Assembly (NCBI GenBank): GCA_009777165.1
Contig: WRML01000109.1
Span: 1 to 6,984, forward strand
Origin: Kiritimatiellota bacterium
GTDB lineage: Bacteria > Verrucomicrobiota > Kiritimatiellia > RFP12 > UBA1067
Direction: 5' to 3'
DNA: 6,984 bases
The position numbers were made by a program, and so were the translations under genes. This document shows, piece after piece, positions 1 to 5,081 of this stretch (position 1 is the stretch's first letter; every line of letters starts with the position of its first letter). Below the pieces are notes generated by a model. It was not told the DNA's origin. It searched no databases and saw only the letters and a program-made list of their open reading frames with translations.

Positions 1-40
1 AGAGCATTCGAGTTTGCGCCATAATACACGACGTTGCTCT
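1..40. repeat. Direct terminal repeat, left copy (40 bp, identical to 6945-6984)
   Basis: These bases match the last 40 bases of the window at every position and in the same orientation. They lie in the minus-strand coding sequence just after the signal peptide of an A-family gene. The corresponding segments in the paralogs A1 (around 735-775) and A2 (around 1500-1540) differ at several positions, so this is not simply a segment common to the whole family. Three readings are possible: a circular molecule with assembler overlap, one unit of a tandem array, or a block shared by two A paralogs at which a contig was broken. Confidence 0.97.
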
Positions 41-104
41 GTCCAGCGCAATGAAAAGCGCTGAACATAGCGGTAATAGCAAAGACGACTGATTTTGTGT
101 TCAT
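1..104 (-). CDS. A-family exported protein, N-terminal part (start of A3 if the ends join)
   Basis: The reading frame starts at ATG 104-102 and runs off the left edge. It encodes MNTKSVVFAITAMFSAFHC, then AGQSN and the beginning of the mature A-family domain. The N-terminus is a typical signal peptide: a lysine at position 4, a hydrophobic core, and probable cleavage near the AGQ-SN junction. The start codon overlaps the stop of A1 as ATGA (101-104), so translation is probably coupled. If the 40-base terminal repeats are merged, this frame continues without a break into 6944-6314, giving a 244-residue protein the same size as A1 and A2. DNA of the signal-peptide region is almost identical to that of A1 (about 787-850), which points to a recent duplication. 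The alternative is that this is a separate fourth A gene. Function is unknown. Confidence 0.85.
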   Translation of the reverse strand, partial: MNTKSVVFAITAMFSAFHCAGQSNVVYYGANSNA

Positions 105-850
105 TCCTCTTTTTCCTGCCAGATGCAAAACTTCCATTTCCCTTTATGCCAGATGGCGGGGAAATAACCCCATTCTTTTCTGTCACTATAGGAAAGGGGA
201 CTTGAACAGGGAATATTCATCCACAAGTTTTTCTTGGCGGGACCTATCGAGCTATAGACAAATCCCAAAACGCTCGGCGGGTAATACGTCTGATGGCACA
301 AATCGGCGATGATTCTTTGCGCATTCGCAATAACCTTTTTTTCCGTCATGTCATTCCGCAGGATATAATTGGGCGCAACTTTCGGTGGGATGTTGGGGAA
401 ATTCGTTGAGGAAACGAATGCCACGAAAGCGTTCGCCGCCGCGAACGCATTCGCGTTCGCCGCCGCGAACTTGAACGCGTTGGTGTAGGCATCACTCAGT
501 TCCTTGGGGATTTGCAAAGCAATTCCGGCAGTCCCGTTTGAGACGATGTTGTCAGGAAATTCAATGTCGTCGGGATAATGCGGGCATTGTTTGCTGTTGT
601 AAAGGTATCCGATGACTCCCGGCTCATCACCACCGTCCAGCATCAACTCTGATATTTTTCCCCATTCCAGCAGACATACCCGCAGGTCAGCCACAATGGC
701 GGACTGTGCCTTTTGAGACAGGTTAGTGTCAACGAACACAACATCTAATGCATTAGAGTTTGTTCCGTAATAGACAACGTTACTTTGCCCGACGCAATGA
801 AATGTGCAGAGCATAGCGGTAATAACAAAGACGACTGATTTTGTGTTCAT
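101..850 (-). CDS. A1: exported A-family protein, 249 aa, function unknown
   Basis: I do not recognise a named family. Residues 1-22 form a signal peptide (MNTKSVVFVITAML...VGQ). The mature domain contains NALDVVFVDTNLSQKAQSAI (about 33-52), a conserved Cys at 59, CPHYP (89-93), NIVSNGT (101-107), an Ala/Asn-rich segment (about 129-141), QTYYPPSVLGF (187-197) and the C-terminal AIWHKGKWKFCIW (232-244). Cysteines 59 and 89 are kept in all three A copies and could form a disulphide outside the cytoplasm. A GTG at 853 is also in frame. I chose ATG 850 because the other A1-like copy starts with the same MNTKSVV. A2 ends 8 bases upstream, and the stop overlaps the next A start. From its context next to a B gene I infer an immunity-like or envelope role. 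That is untested. Confidence 0.85.
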   Translation of the reverse strand: MNTKSVVFVITAMLCTFHCVGQSNVVYYGTNSNALDVVFVDTNLSQKAQSAIVADLRVCLLEWGKISELMLDGGDEPGVIGYLYNSKQCPHYPDDIEFPDNIVSNGTAGIALQIPKELSDAYTNAFKFAAANANAFAAANAFVAFVSSTNFPNIPPKVAPNYILRNDMTEKKVIANAQRIIADLCHQTYYPPSVLGFVYSSIGPAKKNLWMNIPCSSPLSYSDRKEWGYFPAIWHKGKWKFCIWQEKEE

Positions 851-858
851 CACCTTAC

Positions 859-1599
859 CTACGGCAAGTTATATTGCGGATTATCCTCCCAGATGCAAAA
901 CTTCCATTTCCCCTTGTGCCAGATGGCGGGGAACGGGGCCCAGTCTTTCCTGTCATTCGAAGAGCTGGGGACAAACATCCACAGGTTTTTTGATGCAGGG
1001 CCTTCCGTGCTGTGGTAAAACCCTAAGACACTCGGCGGATAATACGTCTGTTTACGTAGTGAATTTGTGATGTCCGAGAAGGCGAGCTCATACAATTTCG
1101 CTGGTGCTTTGTTGTAGAGGATGTAGTCCGAAATCTGCTTCGGAGGGACACTGTTGAAGTTCGTCGAAGAGACGAATGCGACGAACGTATTTGCCGCCGC
1201 GAACGCCTTTGCGTTCGCCGCCGCGAACTTGAATGCGTTAGTGTAGGCATCGCTCAAATCCTTGGGGATTTGCAAAGCAATTCCGGCAGTCCCATTTGAG
1301 ACGATGTTATCTGGAAATTCAATGCCCTCCGGATAATGGGGACAACTTGTGCCAATATAGAGATACCCAGCAAAACCTGCATTGTCTCGAAGGCGCAATT
1401 CACCAGTCTTCCCCCATTCCGACAGGCATATCCGCAGGTCAGTGACAATGGCGGATTGTGCCTTTTGAGACAGGTTCGTATCCACGAATACGACATCCAG
1501 CGCATTAGAATTAATTCCGTAATACACGATATTGCTCTGTCCGAAACCGGAAAGCGCGGCGGCGAGTGAGGCTGTTAGAATAAGCGGGCTTGTTTTCAT
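859..1599 (-). CDS. A2: exported A-family protein, 246 aa, function unknown
   Basis: This is a paralog of A1: the first 45 or so mature residues are nearly identical (SNIVYYGINSNALDVVFVD...). CPHYP, the Ala/Asn segment, QTYYPPSVLGF and PAIWHKGKWKFCIW are all present. Its signal peptide (MKTSPLILTASLAAALSGFG, cleavage near GFGQ-SN) is unrelated to that of A1, so leader and mature part have different histories. An AGGAG Shine-Dalgarno lies 6 bases before the ATG, and the start overlaps the B1 stop as ATGA (1596-1599), so A2 should be co-translated with B1. The C-terminus has a short extra tail (EDNPQYNLP) that A1 lacks. It also lacks the Cys found near residue 215 in A1. Direct coupling to B1 makes A2 the best candidate for a B1 partner. 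Function is inferred, not shown. Confidence 0.87.
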   Translation of the reverse strand: MKTSPLILTASLAAALSGFGQSNIVYYGINSNALDVVFVDTNLSQKAQSAIVTDLRICLSEWGKTGELRLRDNAGFAGYLYIGTSCPHYPEGIEFPDNIVSNGTAGIALQIPKDLSDAYTNAFKFAAANAKAFAAANTFVAFVSSTNFNSVPPKQISDYILYNKAPAKLYELAFSDITNSLRKQTYYPPSVLGFYHSTEGPASKNLWMFVPSSSNDRKDWAPFPAIWHKGKWKFCIWEDNPQYNLP

Positions 1600-2822
1600 G
1601 GTCGTACTCCTGTGGGTAGAACTGGACGTTTCTCGATGTAATTGCCTGTGTAACCGCCCATGTAAATACAGGGGCGGTTGAAATTGCGGTTGACATTGGT
1701 CGGTAGGACAGGGTTACCGTCTAACTGTAAGGCGCGGATGAACGGCTGGACATCTTGCTTCAAATGATCCGTATCGGGATAGGGAATATTCCACGAGCTA
1801 TAAGGTGCCCACAAGTCCGCAGTCCCTGCGGCGATAGGTGCTGTGATTAAATTGCCTTGGCCGTCGTACATCGCCTGGTGCCCGTGCCCTCCGGTAATGG
1901 GGTGTGAGCGCATCTCAAACCTCGCGTCGTGGTGCATAAACGAGTTTTTATTTTCAGGCGGGTGCCAGAGCGTGCCGGTAAGATTCATCGCGGAGACGTT
2001 CACATTTGTCGAGACGGTGCCGAACCAGCTTGTCGAGATCGTCAGGGGAATGGAGGGGAAAGGCGCGGGCAGGCCGGCGGTCCAGTTGATGTCGGGGTTT
2101 TCCGCAAGCCACTGGTTGAAAATCGCCCATGTGACGGTCGAGTTGACGACGATCCATATCTTGTCGAAGACCTCGTCGTTGCGCGGCCGGTAGCGCAGCT
2201 TGACGAGGCAGATGTCGGGCTCCATGTCCTTTGGATCCTTTCCGAACTCCAGCTCGCCGTCGGAATTGACAGAGAGCTTGCTGCTCGTGAAGTAGAGGTC
2301 GTCCTTAAACTCGAGGTAGCCGGGATGGAGCAGTGAGAAGAGGTCCAGCTTGCCGCCCGCCTCCCACACCACGCCGGCGCAATGCTCGGTGGTGTTCGCG
2401 TCGTTGTCGCTGGTCGGGATGCGGGGCCAGATGCTGCGGGTCTTGTTGGTCGGGTTGCCGTGGTCGAAGCCGATCCACACGGCGGGGGGGATGCCGGTGT
2501 TCTCGCACCCGCACCCGATGCCCATGCAGCCCGTGTTGGCGAAGTACGCGGGCGTGTGCCCGGGGATGCGATCCTGCGCGCCCCCCACGCCGTGGACCCC
2601 CCCCCCCCCGCACGGCTGGATGTTGAAGATGGCCCTCCCGTAGATGGCGGACCACGTCGCGTTCGCGAGGGTCTGCGTGACCGTGACCTGGAAGGCGGGC
2701 TGGCGCGCGTTGAAGACCGTCCACGCCTGTTCGCGGGTGATGACCGGGGTGGCGGGGTCCATGCCGCCCTTCCCGAGGGTCGCGGGGTCGGCGATGTCGC
2801 CGTAGGTGTGTCCATTGCGCAT
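1596..2822 (-). CDS. B1: 408-aa B-family protein, no signal peptide, Cys/His-rich motifs, function unknown
   Basis: No named family is recognised. The start is the first ATG after an in-frame TAG; a weak AAGGA lies about 12 bases upstream, and the Met at residue 21 is an alternative start. There is no signal peptide or membrane segment. Motifs shared with B2 are IPGHTPAY (86-93), CMGIGCGC (99-106), HCAGVVW (147-153), an HH.AR..MRS block (297-306), GGHGHQAMYD (311-320), AAGTAD (331-336), QDVQPFIRALQLDGNP (356-371) and YIEKRP (395-400). The paired His in HH and GHGHQ, with YD and AGTAD nearby, could form a metal or catalytic site, but I cannot assign a reaction. Residues 72-76 are encoded by a run of 13 G. 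The 5' half is much more GC-rich than the neighbouring genes. Lack of an export signal beside exported partners resembles a displaced toxin module, which is inference. Confidence 0.85.
   Translation of the reverse strand: MRNGHTYGDIADPATLGKGGMDPATPVITREQAWTVFNARQPAFQVTVTQTLANATWSAIYGRAIFNIQPCGGGGVHGVGGAQDRIPGHTPAYFANTGCMGIGCGCENTGIPPAVWIGFDHGNPTNKTRSIWPRIPTSDNDANTTEHCAGVVWEAGGKLDLFSLLHPGYLEFKDDLYFTSSKLSVNSDGELEFGKDPKDMEPDICLVKLRYRPRNDEVFDKIWIVVNSTVTWAIFNQWLAENPDINWTAGLPAPFPSIPLTISTSWFGTVSTNVNVSAMNLTGTLWHPPENKNSFMHHDARFEMRSHPITGGHGHQAMYDGQGNLITAPIAAGTADLWAPYSSWNIPYPDTDHLKQDVQPFIRALQLDGNPVLPTNVNRNFNRPCIYMGGYTGNYIEKRPVLPTGVRP
2597..2609 (-). repeat. 13-base poly-G tract (coding strand) within B1
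   Basis: The plus strand reads 13 consecutive C between GGA and GCACGG, which is G13 in the B1 coding strand and encodes Gly72-Gly75 and the first base of Val76. In the assembled state the frame is open, and homology to B2 continues on both sides, so 13 is the in-frame length. One base lost would put translation in a frame that stays open to about 2042. One base gained would use the frame ending near 2305. Either change removes the conserved C-terminal half. Long G/C tracts in surface or effector genes are classic slipped-strand contingency sites, and they are also a common place for sequencing length errors. Confidence 0.85.
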
Positions 2823-2858
2823 GGGAGGCTACGTCCTTTCCGACTGCCGCGTTGCCAA

Positions 2859-2899
2859 ATCAGAACTCCGGCAACACCAGATGCCACTTTCCCTTGCGA
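2859..2899. repeat. 41-bp block at the C1 3' end identical to 4294-4334
   Basis: The stop codon and last coding bases of C1 are identical to those of C2, covering RKGKWHLVLPEF and the stop. Identity ends abruptly on the inner side. It is a second shared tract between the C genes, separate from the 75-base block. Confidence 0.85.
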
Positions 2900-3615
2900 A
2901 AGACAATGTCCGCAAACCCCGGCTCATAAGTACCGTCATCCCTTTTCTTGAAAAGCGGCTCACAGTAGAGCACGCCCCCGTACATTTTGGCATCCTGCTT
3001 GAAACTCAGGATGGAGGGGACGATGACCTCATGCTCGCTGAACTCCCCGCAGAACCCTTTGACCTCTTCCCCTGATTCAAAATCCGCGAGCGAAAGCGGC
3101 CTCCCCTTTTCCGTTGACCACCACAGCCGGGCGTAATCCGCTGGCTTTACATTGGCAACAGTGGTACTGTTGACTGTGGCTAGGAAGTTGCTGAGGCTGC
3201 CGACTGCTGCCTTGAATTGATTCGTCAGGGCGATCTGTTTGAGGTACTTTGCGGACAGTTCTTCCCCGACATGGAAGTACCTGTTGCCGTTGTGCGGGGT
3301 ATAGCTCCATCCGCCCAAATCATTCGGAACGCCGTTGTTCCCCTTCAGCCCGTCAAAACCCTCAAACGCCCCAAACTCCTGGTCGTCCGGGGTATAGATG
3401 TCCGTGAAGAGGTTGCCGGGCGAGGCAAAGGTGTAGGCGTGGGCAATGTCGCGCCTGATCGCGGACTTGGCCGATGCCGTCAGGTTCGTGTCCGCAAACA
3501 GGAGTCCGCATGTACTCCCCCACCGCTGAAACGTCCAAGTCCAGTTCGTCTGTGCTTGCGCGATACCGCCCATAAGAATGACGGCTAGCGCAATATTCAT
3601 CATTTTTGTGCTCAT
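2860..3615 (-). CDS. C1: exported C-family protein, 251 aa, function unknown
   Basis: Residues 1-22 form a signal peptide ending in the classic AQA site (cleavage ...GIAQA-QTNW). The mature domain has LLFADTNLTASAKSAIRRDI (38-57), GGWSYTPHNG (101-110), TNQFKAAVGSLSNFLATVNS (131-150), a conserved WWSTEKGRPLSLADF block continuing to KGFC (165-189), VPSILSF (199-205) and the C-terminal RKGKWHLVLPEF. The DTNL..KSAI motif, PS[VI]L.F and the terminal KGKW match the A family, so A and C look distantly homologous. The start has AAGGA about 8 bases upstream. Two 3' blocks are base-for-base identical to C2. D1 ends 42 bases upstream, and B1 starts 37 bases downstream. Function is unknown; an envelope or immunity-like role is inferred from context. 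Confidence 0.86.
   Translation of the reverse strand: MSTKMMNIALAVILMGGIAQAQTNWTWTFQRWGSTCGLLFADTNLTASAKSAIRRDIAHAYTFASPGNLFTDIYTPDDQEFGAFEGFDGLKGNNGVPNDLGGWSYTPHNGNRYFHVGEELSAKYLKQIALTNQFKAAVGSLSNFLATVNSTTVANVKPADYARLWWSTEKGRPLSLADFESGEEVKGFCGEFSEHEVIVPSILSFKQDAKMYGGVLYCEPLFKKRDDGTYEPGFADIVFRKGKWHLVLPEF
3049..3123. repeat. 75-bp block in C1 identical to 4490-4564 in C2
   Basis: All 75 bases match between C1 and C2 with no synonymous change. The block encodes 25 identical residues, from the double Trp to the Cys of KGFC. Flanking parts of the two genes are clearly diverged, so the block was either copied recently or homogenised by gene conversion. Confidence 0.9.
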
Positions 3616-3657
3616 CGTGTTTTCCTTTCTTTTGTGGGGGACTTCCCCAGATTACCT

Positions 3658-3945
3658 TTACGACCCGTGATACTCCGAACAGAGCAGTGCTAAAGCGATG
3701 ACTACAACAGGTAGCATCGAGAGAATCACACCAAGACTAATCAAGCCATGCGACTGCGAAGTCCAAAGCAACCGTGTTCCCGCACCGTAACCCGCGATTC
3801 CAAGAAGATACCAGACGTAAAGGGGAATCTCGACAATAACGATGCCGCCGGCAAAAAAGCCCTGAAAACCCAGCACGAAAACACTAAGCACCAGCACGGC
3901 AAGTGTGGGCAACGCCAAAATCATCGAGGAATACTTCTTTTTCAT
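3658..3945 (-). CDS. D1: small multi-span inner-membrane protein, 95 aa
   Basis: The start MKKKYSSMILALPTLAVLVL gives a short basic N-terminus followed by about three hydrophobic segments (roughly residues 8-30, 32-55 and 68-89). The loop GYGAGTRLLWTSQ (52-64) and the C-terminal EYHG are kept in D2. An upstream in-frame ATG at 3975 and another at 3963 exist. I chose 3945 because it follows a purine-rich GAGAGAGGGG ribosome-binding site and matches the D2 start exactly in length. It looks like an integral cytoplasmic-membrane protein. No catalytic motif is visible. Two tandem copies lie between two exported C paralogs, so they probably act in the same process, possibly as membrane-located partners or immunity-like proteins. 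That is inference. Confidence 0.78.
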   Translation of the reverse strand: MKKKYSSMILALPTLAVLVLSVFVLGFQGFFAGGIVIVEIPLYVWYLLGIAGYGAGTRLLWTSQSHGLISLGVILSMLPVVVIALALLCSEYHGS

Positions 3946-3967
3946 CGTTTTCCCCTCTCTCATTCGC
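3939..3967 (-). promoter_or_regulatory. Translation-initiation leader of D1, shared with C2
   Basis: The coding strand reads GCGAATGAGAGAGG, then GGAAAACGATGAAAA, matching the C2 leader at 27 of 29 positions. It carries a purine-rich Shine-Dalgarno and fixes the D1 start at 3945. D1 and C2 are otherwise unrelated, so the leader itself seems to have been duplicated or moved. Confidence 0.65.
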
Positions 3968-3990
3968 TCGGGCAAATGTCCCGTTTGACT

Positions 3991-4278
3991 TTACGGCCCA
4001 TGGTACTCTGCGAAGAAATGTGCTAAAACGATGATTAAAATCGGGAGTGCAGCAAGACCCGTTCCAAGAGTAATCTGGCTACACAGTTGCGAAGTCAGAA
4101 GCAACCACACCCCTGTACCGTAACCCGCGACTCCAAGAAGAATCCAGGCGTAAGCAGGAATCCCTACGAGGGTGACACAAAAGAGAAAAATCTCTCCCAG
4201 TACTAACGTGAAATAACCAAGCACCAACACGGCAAGTGTGGGTAACGCCAAAATCATCGCAGTGTATTTCTTTTTCAT
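3991..4278 (-). CDS. D2: small multi-span inner-membrane protein, 95 aa, paralog of D1
   Basis: D2 is the same length as D1 and starts MKKKYTAMILALPTLAVLVL, differing from D1 at two of the first 20 residues. The middle differs more (GEIFLFCVTLVGIPAYAW against the D1 equivalent). The loop GYGTGVWLLLTSQ and the C-terminus AEYHG are conserved. Three or four hydrophobic segments are likely. A longer frame from 4362 is possible, but that extension would overlap the end of C2 and is not conserved in D1. C2 ends 16 bases upstream, and D1 starts 45 bases downstream. It is a tandem duplicate of D1. Function is unknown. Confidence 0.78.
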   Translation of the reverse strand: MKKKYTAMILALPTLAVLVLGYFTLVLGEIFLFCVTLVGIPAYAWILLGVAGYGTGVWLLLTSQLCSQITLGTGLAALPILIIVLAHFFAEYHGP

Positions 4279-4293
4279 GCCTCTACCCCCGAC

Positions 4294-4334
4294 ATCAGAA
4301 CTCCGGCAACACCAGATGCCACTTTCCCTTGCGA
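4294..4334. repeat. 41-bp block at the C2 3' end identical to 2859-2899
   Basis: This is the C2 copy of the shared 3' block, in direct orientation. It shows that perfect 40-base identity between paralogs occurs naturally in this locus, which matters for judging the 40-base terminal repeat. Confidence 0.85.
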
Positions 4335-5059
4335 TAGATGATGTCACTGAATCCGAGCCCATAAACGCCGTCCTCTTTTTCTTTGACCATCGTTTTGCAG
4401 TAGAAAACCCCTCCGTATTTATCAGCGTCCTGTCTGAACATCAGGATTGAAGAGACAATAATGTCTCCATAATATTCGCTGAACCCCCTGCAGAACCCTT
4501 TGACCTCTTCCCCTGATTCAAAATCCGCGAGCGAAAGCGGCCTCCCCTTTTCCGTTGACCACCAGAGCTGGGCGTAATCCGCCGGGTTCATGTTGTCGGC
4601 AGTGGTGCTGTTGACGGTGGCAAGGAAGTTGCTGAGGCTGCCGACGGCGGCCTTGAATTGATTCGTCAGGGCGATCTGCTGCACGTAGTTCGCGGACAGT
4701 GCGGCAGTCACGTGGAAATAGTTCGTCCCGTTGTGCAACGTATAACTCCATCCGCCTGCTAATTCCTTCGGGCATCCGCTACCACTCTGAAGCCCGATAA
4801 TCCCTGCAAACGTCCCGTACTCAGGGTCACTGGGTGTATAAATTTTTATGTTAAGAGTATTCGTTGGCGCAAAGGCGTAGGCCTTGGCGATGTCATCCCG
4901 GATCGCGGCTTTCACCGATGCCTTTAGCGCCGTATCCTCAAATAGTAGCCCGTACGTGTCCCCTGACCACTTGAATGTCCAGAACCAGTTCGTCTGCGCC
5001 TGTGCGATGCCACTCGCAAGGATTGCGGTAAACATAATTTTTATCGTTCTCATTTTCAT
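4295..5059 (-). CDS. C2: exported C-family protein, 254 aa, function unknown
   Basis: This is a paralog of C1. The signal peptide is MKMRTIKIMFTAILASGIAQ with cleavage after AQA, before QTNW. Mature motifs run in the same order as C1: LLFEDTALKASVKAAIRDDI (38-57), GGWSYTLHNG, TNQFKAAVGSLSNFLATVNS (132-151), the WWSTEKGRPLSLADF-to-KGFC block (166-190, identical in protein and DNA to C1), SSILMF and the terminal RKGKWHLVLPEF. The start at 5059 is chosen because GAGAGGAG precedes it at a good distance and a signal peptide follows directly. An in-frame ATG at 5077 overlaps the B2 stop as ATGA and would add six residues. In either case C2 is tightly linked to B2, which makes it the best candidate for a B2 partner. 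Function is inferred only. Confidence 0.86.
   Translation of the reverse strand: MKMRTIKIMFTAILASGIAQAQTNWFWTFKWSGDTYGLLFEDTALKASVKAAIRDDIAKAYAFAPTNTLNIKIYTPSDPEYGTFAGIIGLQSGSGCPKELAGGWSYTLHNGTNYFHVTAALSANYVQQIALTNQFKAAVGSLSNFLATVNSTTADNMNPADYAQLWWSTEKGRPLSLADFESGEEVKGFCRGFSEYYGDIIVSSILMFRQDADKYGGVFYCKTMVKEKEDGVYGLGFSDIIYRKGKWHLVLPEF
4490..4564. repeat. 75-bp block in C2 identical to 3049-3123 in C1
   Basis: This is the partner of the C1 block in direct orientation, about 1.44 kb away. Recombination between the two copies would delete or duplicate the D2-D1 pair lying between them. Confidence 0.9.
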
Positions 5060-5081
5060 CGTATTCTCCTCTCTCATTCGC
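5053..5081 (-). promoter_or_regulatory. Translation-initiation leader of C2, overlapping the B2 3' end
   Basis: The coding strand reads GCGAATGAGAGAGG, then AGAATACGATGAAAA. It provides a strong GGAG ribosome-binding site and supports the C2 start at 5059. It sits across the B2 stop codon. Just upstream is a short GC-only inverted repeat (5082-5097, 5-bp stem, 6-base loop) that could modulate initiation, though it is too short to be sure. Confidence 0.6.

Noticed and set aside
101..853. Lipoprotein lipobox in A1 and its sister leader (FHC)
   Set aside because: A Cys lies near the end of the signal peptide, but the residues before it (Phe-His) do not fit the usual small or aliphatic lipobox, and A2 has no Cys there. 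A standard signal peptidase I site near GQ-SN fits all copies better.
2042..2887. 281-codon minus-strand frame overlapping B1
   Set aside because: Its Ser/Arg/Thr/Pro-rich, low-complexity product is typical of an out-of-frame reading of GC-rich coding DNA. The B1 frame has a homolog in the window; this one does not.
2382..2951. 189-codon plus-strand frame antisense to B1
   Set aside because: It lies opposite B1 in the GC-rich stretch, spans the B1-C1 junction, and has a biased composition with no paralog.
3637..3648. GGGG-ACTT-CCCC inverted repeat between D1 and C1 as a terminator
   Set aside because: The stem is only four to five pairs and no U-run follows on the transcribed strand. C1 starts just downstream with a good ribosome-binding site.
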